The position numbers were made by a program, and so were the translations under genes. Positions 9,333 through 17,311 of a stretch of 64,000 bases of DNA are shown piece after piece; position 1 is the stretch's first letter; each line of letters starts with the position of its first letter. Below the pieces are notes generated by a model. That model was given only the letters and a program-made list of their open reading frames with translations. It was not told where the DNA came from and did not search any database. The stretch spans positions 3,844,001 through 3,908,000 of the forward strand of contig NZ_CP065373.1 in assembly GCF_015710575.1 (NCBI RefSeq). The letters run 5' to 3'. This stretch comes from Mycolicibacterium mengxianglii (lineage in GTDB: Bacteria; Actinomycetota; Actinomycetes; Mycobacteriales; Mycobacteriaceae).

Positions 9333-10996
9333 CAAGACGGAGTCCTTTCAGAGGCATCGGTATCGGAGACGAGAGCAGCGCCGCTGAGTTGATCGGCGGC
9401 GGCAACGAGTTGTCGGGTGTAGTCCTCCCGCGGATCTGCGAGCAGGTCCGCAGTCGGGCGGTCTTCCACAATTTGCCCTTCCCGCAGTACCGCGGTCCGG
9501 TGGGCGATTTCTGCGACTACTCCCAGATCGTGCGAGACGAACAACAACGCCAGTTGCAATTCATCGCTGAGACGTCGCAGCATCGCGAGGATCTTGGCTT
9601 GGACGGAAACATCCAGCGCTGAGGTGATTTCGTCGCAGATCAGCAGTCGTGGATGCGCAGCCAGCGCCGAAGCGATCATCACCCGTTGCCGTTGTCCGCC
9701 CGACAACTCTCCGGGGCGTTTGGTGGCCAACGACGGCGAGAGCTCAACCAGGTCGAGGCTGCGGGTGACTTCTTCGACGAGCGCGCCACGATCCGACCGC
9801 CGCTCCGGGTCAAGCCGCACAGGGCGGCCGACGATGTCGCCGATGGTCAAGGAGGGGTTGAGCGACAGCGTTGGGTTCTGGAACACCACCTGGATGGCGC
9901 GCAATTCCTTGGCGGTCCGGCCCTGGATGTTCAACGACAGCTCACGGTTGGCCAAAAGCATATTGCCGGATTCGGCCTTCACCAGACCACTGATGCATCG
10001 TGTGAGGGTCGTCTTCCCGCTCCCGGACTGGCCGACGACCGCTACTCGCTCGGCCACCCCCACCTTGAGAGCTACGTCGTCCAAGATCGGAATGTAGCGA
10101 CCCCTTTTGTGATAGCCGGCTCGTAGCGAATCGATCTCGAGCAGCCGCGAATGTCTCTCAGCACTGCGTTCGGCGGTGTCGCCGGAATCCGCCGACACCG
10201 CAGTCGGGCTCCGGACGACCCGGCGATGGTCGGGAATCGCGGCGATCAGGCCCTGGGTGTAGGGGTGCTGCGGATTGAGCAAGACCTGCGCGGTAGGGCC
10301 TTCTTCGACAATCGTCCCCCGGTACATCACGCAGACCCGATCGGCCAGATCCGCGACAACGCGTAGGTCGTGTGACACATAAACCATCGACACGTCCAGG
10401 GTGTCTCGCAGTTTGCGGATCTCGCGGAGAACGACCGCTTGGGTCAGCAGGTCGAGACCCGTCGTGGGCTCGTCCAGGACCACCGCTTTGGGTTCCGCGG
10501 CGAGTGCGGCCCCAATCGCGAGCCGCTGTTGTTGCCCGCCCGAGAGCTGATGCGGAAATCGCCGAAGGAAGTCATCCGCGGTGGGGAGATCCACCCGCTC
10601 CAGAGCGGATTTGATGGCTTCAGGGCTGGCGTCCCTCCCACGATGCGCCGTGAGCATCGAGCGGATCAGCTTCTCCACCTTCATGGCCGGATTCAGTGCC
10701 GACGGAGGATCCTGCGGAATGTAGGCAATCGTCTTTCCGCGTAGCTCACGCAGCGCCGGCCCGCGCAGTGCGAGGACATCATGGCCGTCGACGTCAATCT
10801 GACCTGACAGCTCAACTCCGGGGGCGGAAAAACCGAGCAGTGCAAGTGCGGTGGTGGTTTTACCGCTGCCAGATTCGCCGATGAGGCCGACGATTTCACC
10901 GCGTCCGACCGAGATCGACACGTTGTCGAGGATCTTCTCACCGTTGACCAAAGTGGCCTCGAGGCCCCTGACGCTCACCAGCGCCCGCGCGCTCAT
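9332..10996 (-). CDS. Fused dual-ATPase subunit of a peptide/opine-type ABC importer
   Basis: About 554 residues holding two complete ABC ATPases (DppD-DppF fusion type). Domain 1 has Walker A GESGSGKTTTAL and signature LSGGQQQRLAIGAAL with VVLDEPTTGLD; domain 2 has GQSGSGKTTLTRC, LSGGQRQRVMIASAL and LLICDEITSALD. The ATG at 10996 overlaps the upstream permease stop as ATGA and is preferred over the longer reading frame. It powers uptake through the two permeases at 10993 and 11823. Confidence 0.9.
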   Translation of the reverse strand: MSARALVSVRGLEATLVNGEKILDNVSISVGRGEIVGLIGESGSGKTTTALALLGFSAPGVELSGQIDVDGHDVLALRGPALRELRGKTIAYIPQDPPSALNPAMKVEKLIRSMLTAHRGRDASPEAIKSALERVDLPTADDFLRRFPHQLSGGQQQRLAIGAALAAEPKAVVLDEPTTGLDLLTQAVVLREIRKLRDTLDVSMVYVSHDLRVVADLADRVCVMYRGTIVEEGPTAQVLLNPQHPYTQGLIAAIPDHRRVVRSPTAVSADSGDTAERSAERHSRLLEIDSLRAGYHKRGRYIPILDDVALKVGVAERVAVVGQSGSGKTTLTRCISGLVKAESGNMLLANRELSLNIQGRTAKELRAIQVVFQNPTLSLNPSLTIGDIVGRPVRLDPERRSDRGALVEEVTRSLDLVELSPSLATKRPGELSGGQRQRVMIASALAAHPRLLICDEITSALDVSVQAKILAMLRRLSDELQLALLFVSHDLGVVAEIAHRTAVLREGQIVEDRPTADLLADPREDYTRQLVAAADQLSGAALVSDTDASERTPS

Positions 10997-11826
10997 GAGG
11001 TTGCCTTCGCGGTGCGGGCGGTACGTGCGGCACGGAGTCGACTGGTACCCGGTACAGAGCTGGTAGCACGGTCGCCGGCGAGGTTGATTCCGAAGATGAA
11101 CAGACCGATCAAAACAGCGGGTGCCAGTGTCGCCAAAGGTTGCGCCGGCATACCCACCCGGTTCTCGGACACCATCAAAGCCCAATTCGACGACGGCGGC
11201 GTCTCACCGAGACCCAGAAAGGTCGCTCCCGCGATCAGCATGATGGACGAGGCGATGCGGGTGCCGAAATCGGCAGCCAGCGTGGGAAGAACGTTCGGAA
11301 GAATGTCACGGCGCACGATCGCGACCGTGTTCTCTCCACGCAGTCGCGAGGCGTCAATGAAGCTGGCCTGAGCGACATTCGACGCCGCGGCCCGGGTCAG
11401 GCGGCACACCTGCGGGAAGTTGCCGATGACAACGGCCACCAGAACCACCATGAGACCTTTGCCGCTGGCAGTGGCCAACAACAGCAACAGCAGGATCGGA
11501 GGAAAGGCGAGAAGCACGTCGTTGAGCCAGGTGAGCCCCTGCTCCGGTCGGCCACCACGCAAAGCCATGAACATCCCGACCGGTGCCGCCAGCAGGTAGG
11601 CAGCGATGGCGACGCCCAGCCCGCTCAGCACCAGCGTGGCACCCCCGTGCAGCAGCCGGGAGAACACGTCGCGCCCGAGACCGTCCAACCCGAGAATCCC
11701 CATACCGCTGCTGTACGGCGCGCCGAGCACTTCGGTGGGTGAATGCGGTGCGACGAAGGGGCCCAGGAATGCAGTGCCGAAGATGAGTGCAAGTAGAGCG
11801 ATACCGACAATCCGACGGCCGCTCAT
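10993..11826 (-). CDS. ABC importer permease, DppC type
   Basis: 277 residues with an N-terminal membrane segment (IVGIALLALIFGTAFLG) followed by the binding-protein-dependent permease domain; the coupling loop lies around ASNVAQASFIDASRLRGENT. Five to six membrane helices are apparent. The start chosen (ATG 11826) forms an ATGA overlap with the stop of the DppB-type gene. It pairs with that subunit to form the membrane channel of the importer. Confidence 0.88.
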   Translation of the reverse strand: MSGRRIVGIALLALIFGTAFLGPFVAPHSPTEVLGAPYSSGMGILGLDGLGRDVFSRLLHGGATLVLSGLGVAIAAYLLAAPVGMFMALRGGRPEQGLTWLNDVLLAFPPILLLLLLATASGKGLMVVLVAVVIGNFPQVCRLTRAAASNVAQASFIDASRLRGENTVAIVRRDILPNVLPTLAADFGTRIASSIMLIAGATFLGLGETPPSSNWALMVSENRVGMPAQPLATLAPAVLIGLFIFGINLAGDRATSSVPGTSRLRAARTARTAKATS

Positions 11827-12860
11827 CGCGAACCCCACTTCCGAGGCGTGACGAGAACGATCAGCGCATCATTGGCTGCGTTGATCACCACATACACCGC
11901 GGCGATCAGTGCGGTCACGCCCAGGATGACCGGCGAATCCCGTTGCAAGGTCGAGTTGACGGCCTGCTGGCCGATGCCGGGGTACTGAAAGATGGTCTCT
12001 ACCAGAACAACCCCGCCGATGAGGTACACCAGGACGAAGGAGACGCTCTGAATGCATGGCGCCAACGCATTCCGTAGTGCGTAGCTGAACAACACACTGC
12101 GCTCCGAGACCCCGTTGAGCCGGGCCATCTTCACGTATTCCGAGCGCATCGTTTCCGCGACGCCCGCCCGGACGATCCGCATCGCGTAGCCGAGGTTGAC
12201 CAGCACCATCGTCGCGACGGGAAGGACCAGCACCCGCGGGTCCGATAACGGCCCCGCCTCTGCGGGGAACATCGAGATGGCCGGTATCAGGCCGGCACTG
12301 CGCACCCCTATGAGGTAGGCGAGCAGGGCACCCAAGGTGAACTCGGGCATCGACAAGAACGCCAGGGTGGAACTCGAGATGATGCGATCCGTCAATGAGC
12401 CCGGATTCGCGCCAGCGTAGGTGCCCAGGATCACCGCGGCGGGAATCAGGATCACCGCTGCCAAGCCTGCGAGCACCAGCGAATTCCAAATGCGTGGCCC
12501 CAGAATGTCGCCGACCCGCTGACCTGAAACCAGCGAGGTACCGAAGTCGCCGGTGACCGCATTGCTGATCCAGGACCAGTAGCGGACCAGAAGTGGGTCG
12601 TCCAAGCCAAGGGATTGGCGGATCTGAGCGATTCGATCAGCAGATACGCTGCGTCCCAACACTGCACCTACTGCGTCACCGGGTAGTAGTGCGGTGGCGA
12701 AGAACGCCAAGGTGAGGACCACGAACAGCAGCGCGAGTGCCGCAAGAACCCGCCACAGGAAACTTGTCATCCGCGGAGCGCGCTCCACCCGCGTCTGGGT
12801 CGGGGTCGGTTCCATCACACCGGCCGACGGCGCGAGCGCTGGTATCTGCCCCATGGCCAT
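11823..12860 (-). CDS. ABC importer permease, DppB type
   Basis: 345 residues. An N-terminal transmembrane helix (LAALALLFVVLTLAFFATAL) is followed by a periplasmic loop with the DppB signature QIRQSLGLDDPLLVRYWSWI and the permease domain (VRAGVAETMRSEYVKMARL is the EAA coupling loop). The first 30 residues are a Pro/Thr-rich extension, so the true start could be internal at the later Met (MTSFLWRV). The ATG at 12860 touches the TGA of the binding protein (TGATG). Confidence 0.88.
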   Translation of the reverse strand: MAMGQIPALAPSAGVMEPTPTQTRVERAPRMTSFLWRVLAALALLFVVLTLAFFATALLPGDAVGAVLGRSVSADRIAQIRQSLGLDDPLLVRYWSWISNAVTGDFGTSLVSGQRVGDILGPRIWNSLVLAGLAAVILIPAAVILGTYAGANPGSLTDRIISSSTLAFLSMPEFTLGALLAYLIGVRSAGLIPAISMFPAEAGPLSDPRVLVLPVATMVLVNLGYAMRIVRAGVAETMRSEYVKMARLNGVSERSVLFSYALRNALAPCIQSVSFVLVYLIGGVVLVETIFQYPGIGQQAVNSTLQRDSPVILGVTALIAAVYVVINAANDALIVLVTPRKWGSR

Positions 12861-14437
12861 CAGGACACCCAGGCCTCGTTCAGACCCGCCATCCGGAACC
12901 CCATTGCTTTGCCACCGGCGTAGGCGTCCAGTCCGTGCACACGGCTGGAGTGCGCGGTGAGAAAATCCCCGTAACCCCAGACGAGGTAAATGTGTTGTCC
13001 TTGAACCTGTTTAGCCAGCGCTGCATAAGCCGCGTTGCGCTCGTCGGCATCCAACAGGCTCTGCGCATGCGCAAATGCCTTGTCGAATTCCGGATTGGCG
13101 AAGCCGACCTCATCGAAAAAGGCATTCGTCAACATGGTGAGCCGCGCGACGTCCTGGAAGGAGTTGCCAATCCAGTTGGTCATCCCGAAGCCCCACGACA
13201 GGTAACCCGCGTCGGGGTTGAAGACATCCTGGCCCGGGATGGTGTCGATGTTGATGGTTATTCCAGCATCCTTTGCCGACTCCTGGAAGACCTGGGCACA
13301 TTCGACCATCCCTGCGCCACCCGGACCCATGGTCAGGGTCACGGTCAGAGGGGCCAGGCCCGCCTTCTCCAAGACACTTCGAGCACGCTCTGGGTCGTAG
13401 GTAATTTCGGGTGCGTCCTTGGGGAACGACGGAAAGTTCGCGCCGAACAGGTCCGAAGCCACGGTTCCCTTGCCCTGCAACGCGACATCTACACACTTCT
13501 GCCTGTCAATGGCGAGGGCAAGGGCTTCCCGCACCGCTGGAGTCTTCGTTGGCTCGGTATCGGCGCGCAGGTAGAAGTTCGAAGCGGCCGCACCCGTCTT
13601 GCTGGTGATCTGCATCCCGCTCTGCTCGAGGGTGCTTACCGCGGTGGGCGCGACATCGACGGACATGTCCAGCGCGCCGGACAACAGCGCGTTGGTCCGT
13701 GCCGTCTCGTCTGCCATCGGGACAACCACGAGCTCGTCGACATGAGCCTTCTGACCCCAATATGCATCGTTGCGCTCAAAGACACTGCGGTCTCCACGGG
13801 TCCACGACTTGAACTTGAACGGGCCCGTCCCGATGGGGTGCTCGAAGTCTGTAGCGCCATTTTTCACGATCGACGTCGAGGGGTCGACGAAGAATGCGGG
13901 GAAATCGCCTACCGGGGTGGTCAGCCGGAACAGAATCGTGTGGTCATCGACCTTCTCCGAACGATCCATGTCAACGGTGGCCAACGTCGCCGACGCCACA
14001 GCTCCTGAATCCTTCACGCGGCGAATCGAATACAACACATCATCGGCGGTCATCGGCGATCCGTCGTGGAATGTAACGCCTTCCCGCAAGGCCACGGTCC
14101 ATTCTGTGCCGTCGGCGTTCGGTGTGATCGCCGTGGCGAGCAGCATCTCCGGGCTCCCCTCCGGTGACAGCGCGGTGAGTTGGTCGTACAGCGCCCCGAT
14201 GCGCGTCTGGTCTGGGCTGTTGAGCCACTTTGTCGGGTCGAGGGTTTCGGCCTGCCCACCGCCGATGGCGGACAGGGTGAGCGTGCCACCGTCCTGCGGG
14301 GCACCAGCGTCGGCGCCGCTGGTGACGCCTTCGGTGGCGGCACCGCCGCAGCCGGTGGCGATCACGGTGGTTACCGCGATCAGCATTGCTCCGATGGTCA
14401 TTTTTGGGTGCAGTCGAGCGCGAATTGTCATAGACAA
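12860..14437 (-). CDS. Extracytoplasmic substrate-binding lipoprotein, family 5
   Basis: About 525 residues. The N terminus is a lipoprotein signal peptide (IGAMLIAVTTVIATGCGG) with the lipidated Cys near 30. The rest is a family-5 solute-binding protein (peptide, nickel, opine, glutathione type), with MTADDVLYSIRRVKDSGAV and a GTGPFKFKSW motif typical of the family. Two starts compete: TTG at 14437 has better spacing from AAGGA, ATG at 14431 is the commoner codon. It delivers ligand to the permeases encoded directly downstream. Confidence 0.88.
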   Translation of the reverse strand: MSMTIRARLHPKMTIGAMLIAVTTVIATGCGGAATEGVTSGADAGAPQDGGTLTLSAIGGGQAETLDPTKWLNSPDQTRIGALYDQLTALSPEGSPEMLLATAITPNADGTEWTVALREGVTFHDGSPMTADDVLYSIRRVKDSGAVASATLATVDMDRSEKVDDHTILFRLTTPVGDFPAFFVDPSTSIVKNGATDFEHPIGTGPFKFKSWTRGDRSVFERNDAYWGQKAHVDELVVVPMADETARTNALLSGALDMSVDVAPTAVSTLEQSGMQITSKTGAAASNFYLRADTEPTKTPAVREALALAIDRQKCVDVALQGKGTVASDLFGANFPSFPKDAPEITYDPERARSVLEKAGLAPLTVTLTMGPGGAGMVECAQVFQESAKDAGITINIDTIPGQDVFNPDAGYLSWGFGMTNWIGNSFQDVARLTMLTNAFFDEVGFANPEFDKAFAHAQSLLDADERNAAYAALAKQVQGQHIYLVWGYGDFLTAHSSRVHGLDAYAGGKAMGFRMAGLNEAWVS

Positions 14438-14473
14438 TCAGTTCCTTTGAGGTATCTAGGACGTAACTGATTC

Positions 14474-14497
14474 GACCAGCGCGGCATTGCGCTGGTC
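14474..14497 (-). terminator. Intercistronic stem-loop before the binding protein
   Basis: A perfect 9-bp stem (GACCAGCGC / GCGCTGGTC) with a 6-base loop lies between the flavin reductase stop and the binding-protein start. No run of U follows on the minus strand, so it is more likely an RNA-processing or attenuation element that sets different levels of reductase and transporter than a full terminator. Confidence 0.45.
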
Positions 14498-14517
14498 GCT
14501 CGTAAGGGTGAGACTGC

Positions 14518-15018
14518 TCAGACTGGGGTGCTCACGGAATATCCTCCGCGGTGGTACAGCAGAGCTGGCGCGGCAGCGTCCCCGACCCAGAGGTCGACAA
14601 CCCGGCCGACGGTGAAGTAGTGGTCACCGATGATCTGTTCGGATTCGAGGGTGCAGTCCAGCCAGGCGAGAGCCCCGTCGAGCACCGGGTTCCCCGCTGG
14701 GCTGGCCGACCAGCTGACATCATTCCATTTGTCATCGGTGCGACGAGAAAACTTGGCGGACAAGGACACTTGACTGGTTGAGAGGATGTTGACACAGAAC
14801 CGGCCGTGATCCCGGATCTTCGGGTAGCTGACAGAGGTCACGCTCGGGGCGAACCCCACCAGCGGTGGAGTCAACGACAGCGACACAAATGATTGGCATG
14901 TCATCCCCGCCGGATCCTCCGCGTTGGCAGAAACGACCACAATTCCGGACGCGAAACCTCCTACGGCGTCACGAAACATCCGCCCGTCTATACCCTGGAC
15001 GGTCGCTCGTTCAGGCAT
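14518..15018 (-). CDS. Flavin reductase-like (HpaC/DIM6 family) protein
   Basis: 166 residues of the short-chain flavin reductase fold: FRDAVGGFASGIVVVSANAE, the GMTCQSFVSLSLTPPLVGF flavin-binding segment, RFCVNILSTSQ, and the terminal GDHYFTVGRVVDL strand. It would reduce FMN or FAD with NAD(P)H and feed the LLM monooxygenase of the same operon. It overlaps the upstream FMN reductase by 8 bases. Confidence 0.88.
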   Translation of the reverse strand: MPERATVQGIDGRMFRDAVGGFASGIVVVSANAEDPAGMTCQSFVSLSLTPPLVGFAPSVTSVSYPKIRDHGRFCVNILSTSQVSLSAKFSRRTDDKWNDVSWSASPAGNPVLDGALAWLDCTLESEQIIGDHYFTVGRVVDLWVGDAAAPALLYHRGGYSVSTPV

Positions 15019-15535
15019 CCGTCGAACCCCCCTCCACCGTCGAGAGGGCCTCGAAGACTTTGATGCCGTGCCAATTTCGTGTGGCCCACTCGGCGATCGC
15101 GCTATCGATATCTTCAGGCTGCGCCACTGTGATACTGCAGGATTGGGTAGCCACAGTAGCGCCGAGCTCGACCAACACCGGACGCAGCTGCGTCTCCGCC
15201 GCCAAGTAATGTTTGTCAGAGCCGATCGTCATGAATGGGATCGCGAAGATGCCCGCCAGTTCCCCGGCGGCGAAATGATCGAGAAACGACTTGAGTAAGC
15301 CTGTGTAGCTCGCTTTGTAGGTAGGCGAGGCGACGATGACGAGATCGCTGGCGAGGACTCGTTTCTTGGCCTCAGCCACCGAAGCCGACCCGTAATCGAA
15401 CAACTCGCCGGCAATGTCGCTCAACTCGACGGTGTAGGCGGCGCCATCACCTTCCAGGCGACGGGCGAGGGCCTCAGCAGCGGCGAGTGTGCGCGACTGT
15501 GACTTGGGATTGCCACACACGATCGCGATCTTCAT
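15011..15535 (-). CDS. NADPH-dependent FMN reductase (SsuE/MsuE-like)
   Basis: 174 residues with a flavodoxin-like fold. The N-terminal phosphate loop MKIAIVCGNPKSQSRTLAAA binds FMN, and the segment SDLVIVASPTYKASYTGLLK with FLDHF is typical of the SsuE/MsuE/ArsH group. It is the first gene of the operon, just downstream of the promoter at 15641-15670. Having two reductase types in one operon is unusual; one may serve a second, unseen monooxygenase. Confidence 0.85.
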   Translation of the reverse strand: MKIAIVCGNPKSQSRTLAAAEALARRLEGDGAAYTVELSDIAGELFDYGSASVAEAKKRVLASDLVIVASPTYKASYTGLLKSFLDHFAAGELAGIFAIPFMTIGSDKHYLAAETQLRPVLVELGATVATQSCSITVAQPEDIDSAIAEWATRNWHGIKVFEALSTVEGGSTDA

Positions 15536-15640
15536 TGGTTCTCCATCCGAGGAATGGTGCTGGAGGCAACGCAGCGCCGGGGAGGTGCTCGTCGATGGCT
15601 GCTACTGAGTCCGGACCTGAGGTCCCCCTCTGCAGCGGCA

Positions 15641-15701
15641 TTTAGACCGTAGCTCAATCGGTTGTGTCAAGTACGGATCTGACTGTAAACCTCTGGTTAC
15701 A
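15641..15701 (-). promoter_or_regulatory. Probable promoter and upstream palindrome of the importer/monooxygenase operon
   Basis: On the minus strand a -35 TTGACA (15665-15670) and a -10-like TCTAAA (15641-15646) are 18 bases apart, about 105 bases before the first gene. Just upstream lies TGTAA-N8-TTACA (15684-15701), which could bind a TetR-like or Rrf2-like regulator. A GTTGTGT/ACACAAC inverted repeat (15661-15667, 15699-15705) spans both. The remaining gap to 16016 shows no convincing gene. Confidence 0.4.
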
Positions 15702-16016
15702 CAACTGAATGAGTCGTTACATTGCTGGGAACCGCTGAAACCGAAGTCTTGCTCTGCGGATTCCGCGAACGACCGGCTGACCCGCCAATGCCGCCGACCA
15801 GCCCCGAAGTCTGCCGGCAAGGATGAATTACGAACGCCCGTTCCTGTCGAGCGGTGCCTGCACTTTTTCGCCTCGCTGATCCGCGGGCTCGGACTACCGT
15901 CCGACGAGGTAATCGCAGCGCCGCCTGACCCGGACAAGCATCGTCGCGACGATGGACCCGAGCGAAACCAACCAGCCTGTCCGCGGCGGTTGAGACGGCC
16001 CTTGGTGAGGCGCTTC

Positions 16017-17039
16017 CTAAGTGGTGAGGAGCACCTTCACCGCGCGTCGTTCGTCCATCGCGCGGTAGCCGTCTGCGGCGGCGTCCAGCGGCAAAGTCAG
16101 ATCAAATACCTTGCCCGGATTGATTTTTCCCGTCCAAATCAGGTCAATCAGTTCGGGCAGGAAACGGCGCACGGGTGCGGGGCCGCCATGCAAGTGCACT
16201 GTGGCCCTGAACAGTTCTTCGCCGGGGAGCTCAACACCGTGGGCCACCCCGACATACCCGACGTAACCGCCCGGACGAGTTGATCGAATCGCCTGCAACA
16301 TCGATTCCTGGGTGCCGACTGCCTCGATGACACTGTGCGCGCCCAAACCTCGCGTGAGCTCCTTGACCTTCGCCACCCCGGCGTCGCCGCGTTCCTCGAC
16401 GATGTCGGTGGCGCCGAACTCGCGGGCCAGCTCCTGCCGGTCAGCATGCCGGCTCATCGCGATGATGCGCTGGGCACCCAGTTGTTTTGCCGCCAGCACA
16501 CCCAGGAGCCCCACCGCACCGTCACCGACCACGGCGACCGACTTGCCTGGTCCCACCTCCGCGGCCACCGCGCCGAACCACCCGGTGCCGAGCACGTCGG
16601 AAGCAGTGAGCAGGCTGGGAATCATCTCCGCCGGCGGCTGGTCGGGCGTCGCCACCAGCGTGCCGTCAGCCAACGGGATACGCGCATACTCCGCCTGCGT
16701 TCCGATAGCACCCATCAGCACCGCGTGCTCGCAGCGACTCTGATAGCCAGCCTGGCAGATCTCACAGGTGTTGTCCGATGCGAAGAACGATCCGATGACG
16801 AACTGGCCGGGCCTGATCCGGGAGACTGCGCTGCCGACTTCCTCGACGACGCCGACGTATTCGTGACCCATCGGGGTGGGCTCGTGTACTTCGTCGAGAC
16901 CCCGCCAGGGCCACAGATCACTGCCGCAGATGCAGGCCGCGGACACCCGGATGATGGCATCGGTCGGTTCGATGATTCGAGGGTCTTCACGAGACTCGAC
17001 CTGGACGTCTCCGGGGGCGTGCATAACTGCTCCGCGCAT
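16017..17039 (-). CDS. Zinc-dependent alcohol dehydrogenase family protein
   Basis: 340 residues of the medium-chain dehydrogenase/reductase family. It has the catalytic zinc region (ACICGSDLWPWRG and GHEYVGVVEEVGS), the nucleotide loop VAVVGDGAVGLLGVLAAKQLG and a threonine-dehydrogenase-like body. The ATG at 17039 has a GGAGA site a few bases upstream and matches the family start MRGAVMHAPG. The substrate is unknown. It is preceded 25 bases upstream by a 46-codon ORF on the same strand. Confidence 0.88.
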   Translation of the reverse strand: MRGAVMHAPGDVQVESREDPRIIEPTDAIIRVSAACICGSDLWPWRGLDEVHEPTPMGHEYVGVVEEVGSAVSRIRPGQFVIGSFFASDNTCEICQAGYQSRCEHAVLMGAIGTQAEYARIPLADGTLVATPDQPPAEMIPSLLTASDVLGTGWFGAVAAEVGPGKSVAVVGDGAVGLLGVLAAKQLGAQRIIAMSRHADRQELAREFGATDIVEERGDAGVAKVKELTRGLGAHSVIEAVGTQESMLQAIRSTRPGGYVGYVGVAHGVELPGEELFRATVHLHGGPAPVRRFLPELIDLIWTGKINPGKVFDLTLPLDAAADGYRAMDERRAVKVLLTT

Positions 17040-17064
17040 GATGATTCTCCTTTGTCTGGGGCTG

Positions 17065-17205
17065 CTACCGGACGTGCTCCATCCAGTCGACGGGCCGGTG
17101 TGCCCAGCGGTACGTACTCGAGGTGAACGAGAACTCGGCTGACCTGGAGTCGCTGCGGGAAATCTCCCCGCCACTGCCGGCGCGCTCAGAGGCGGCCTCA
17201 GACAT
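17065..17205 (-). CDS. 46-residue small protein upstream of the alcohol dehydrogenase
   Basis: An ATG at 17205 is preceded by a strong GGGGAGGA ribosome site with 7-base spacing and opens 46 codons ending in TAG, 25 bases before the dehydrogenase. The product is Ser/Glu-rich at first and ends with an aromatic tail (TYRWAHRPVDWMEHVR). I do not recognise it. The ribosome site and operon position support translation; it may be a leader peptide or a small partner of the dehydrogenase. Confidence 0.5.
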   Translation of the reverse strand: MSEAASERAGSGGEISRSDSRSAEFSFTSSTYRWAHRPVDWMEHVR

Positions 17206-17311
17206 CTTCTGGTCCTCCCCTTCGGTGTAGCTCCGCGTGACGACCCGACGGCCATTCACTGGCTACCCAGGTACGAAAAGTCCACCCACGCTGAGGACCA
17301 CCGTTGGCTGG

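Noticed and set aside
15602..15937. 111-residue minus-strand frame upstream of the FMN reductase
   Set aside because: It spans the predicted promoter and palindrome, has no ribosome site and no domain; most likely non-coding.
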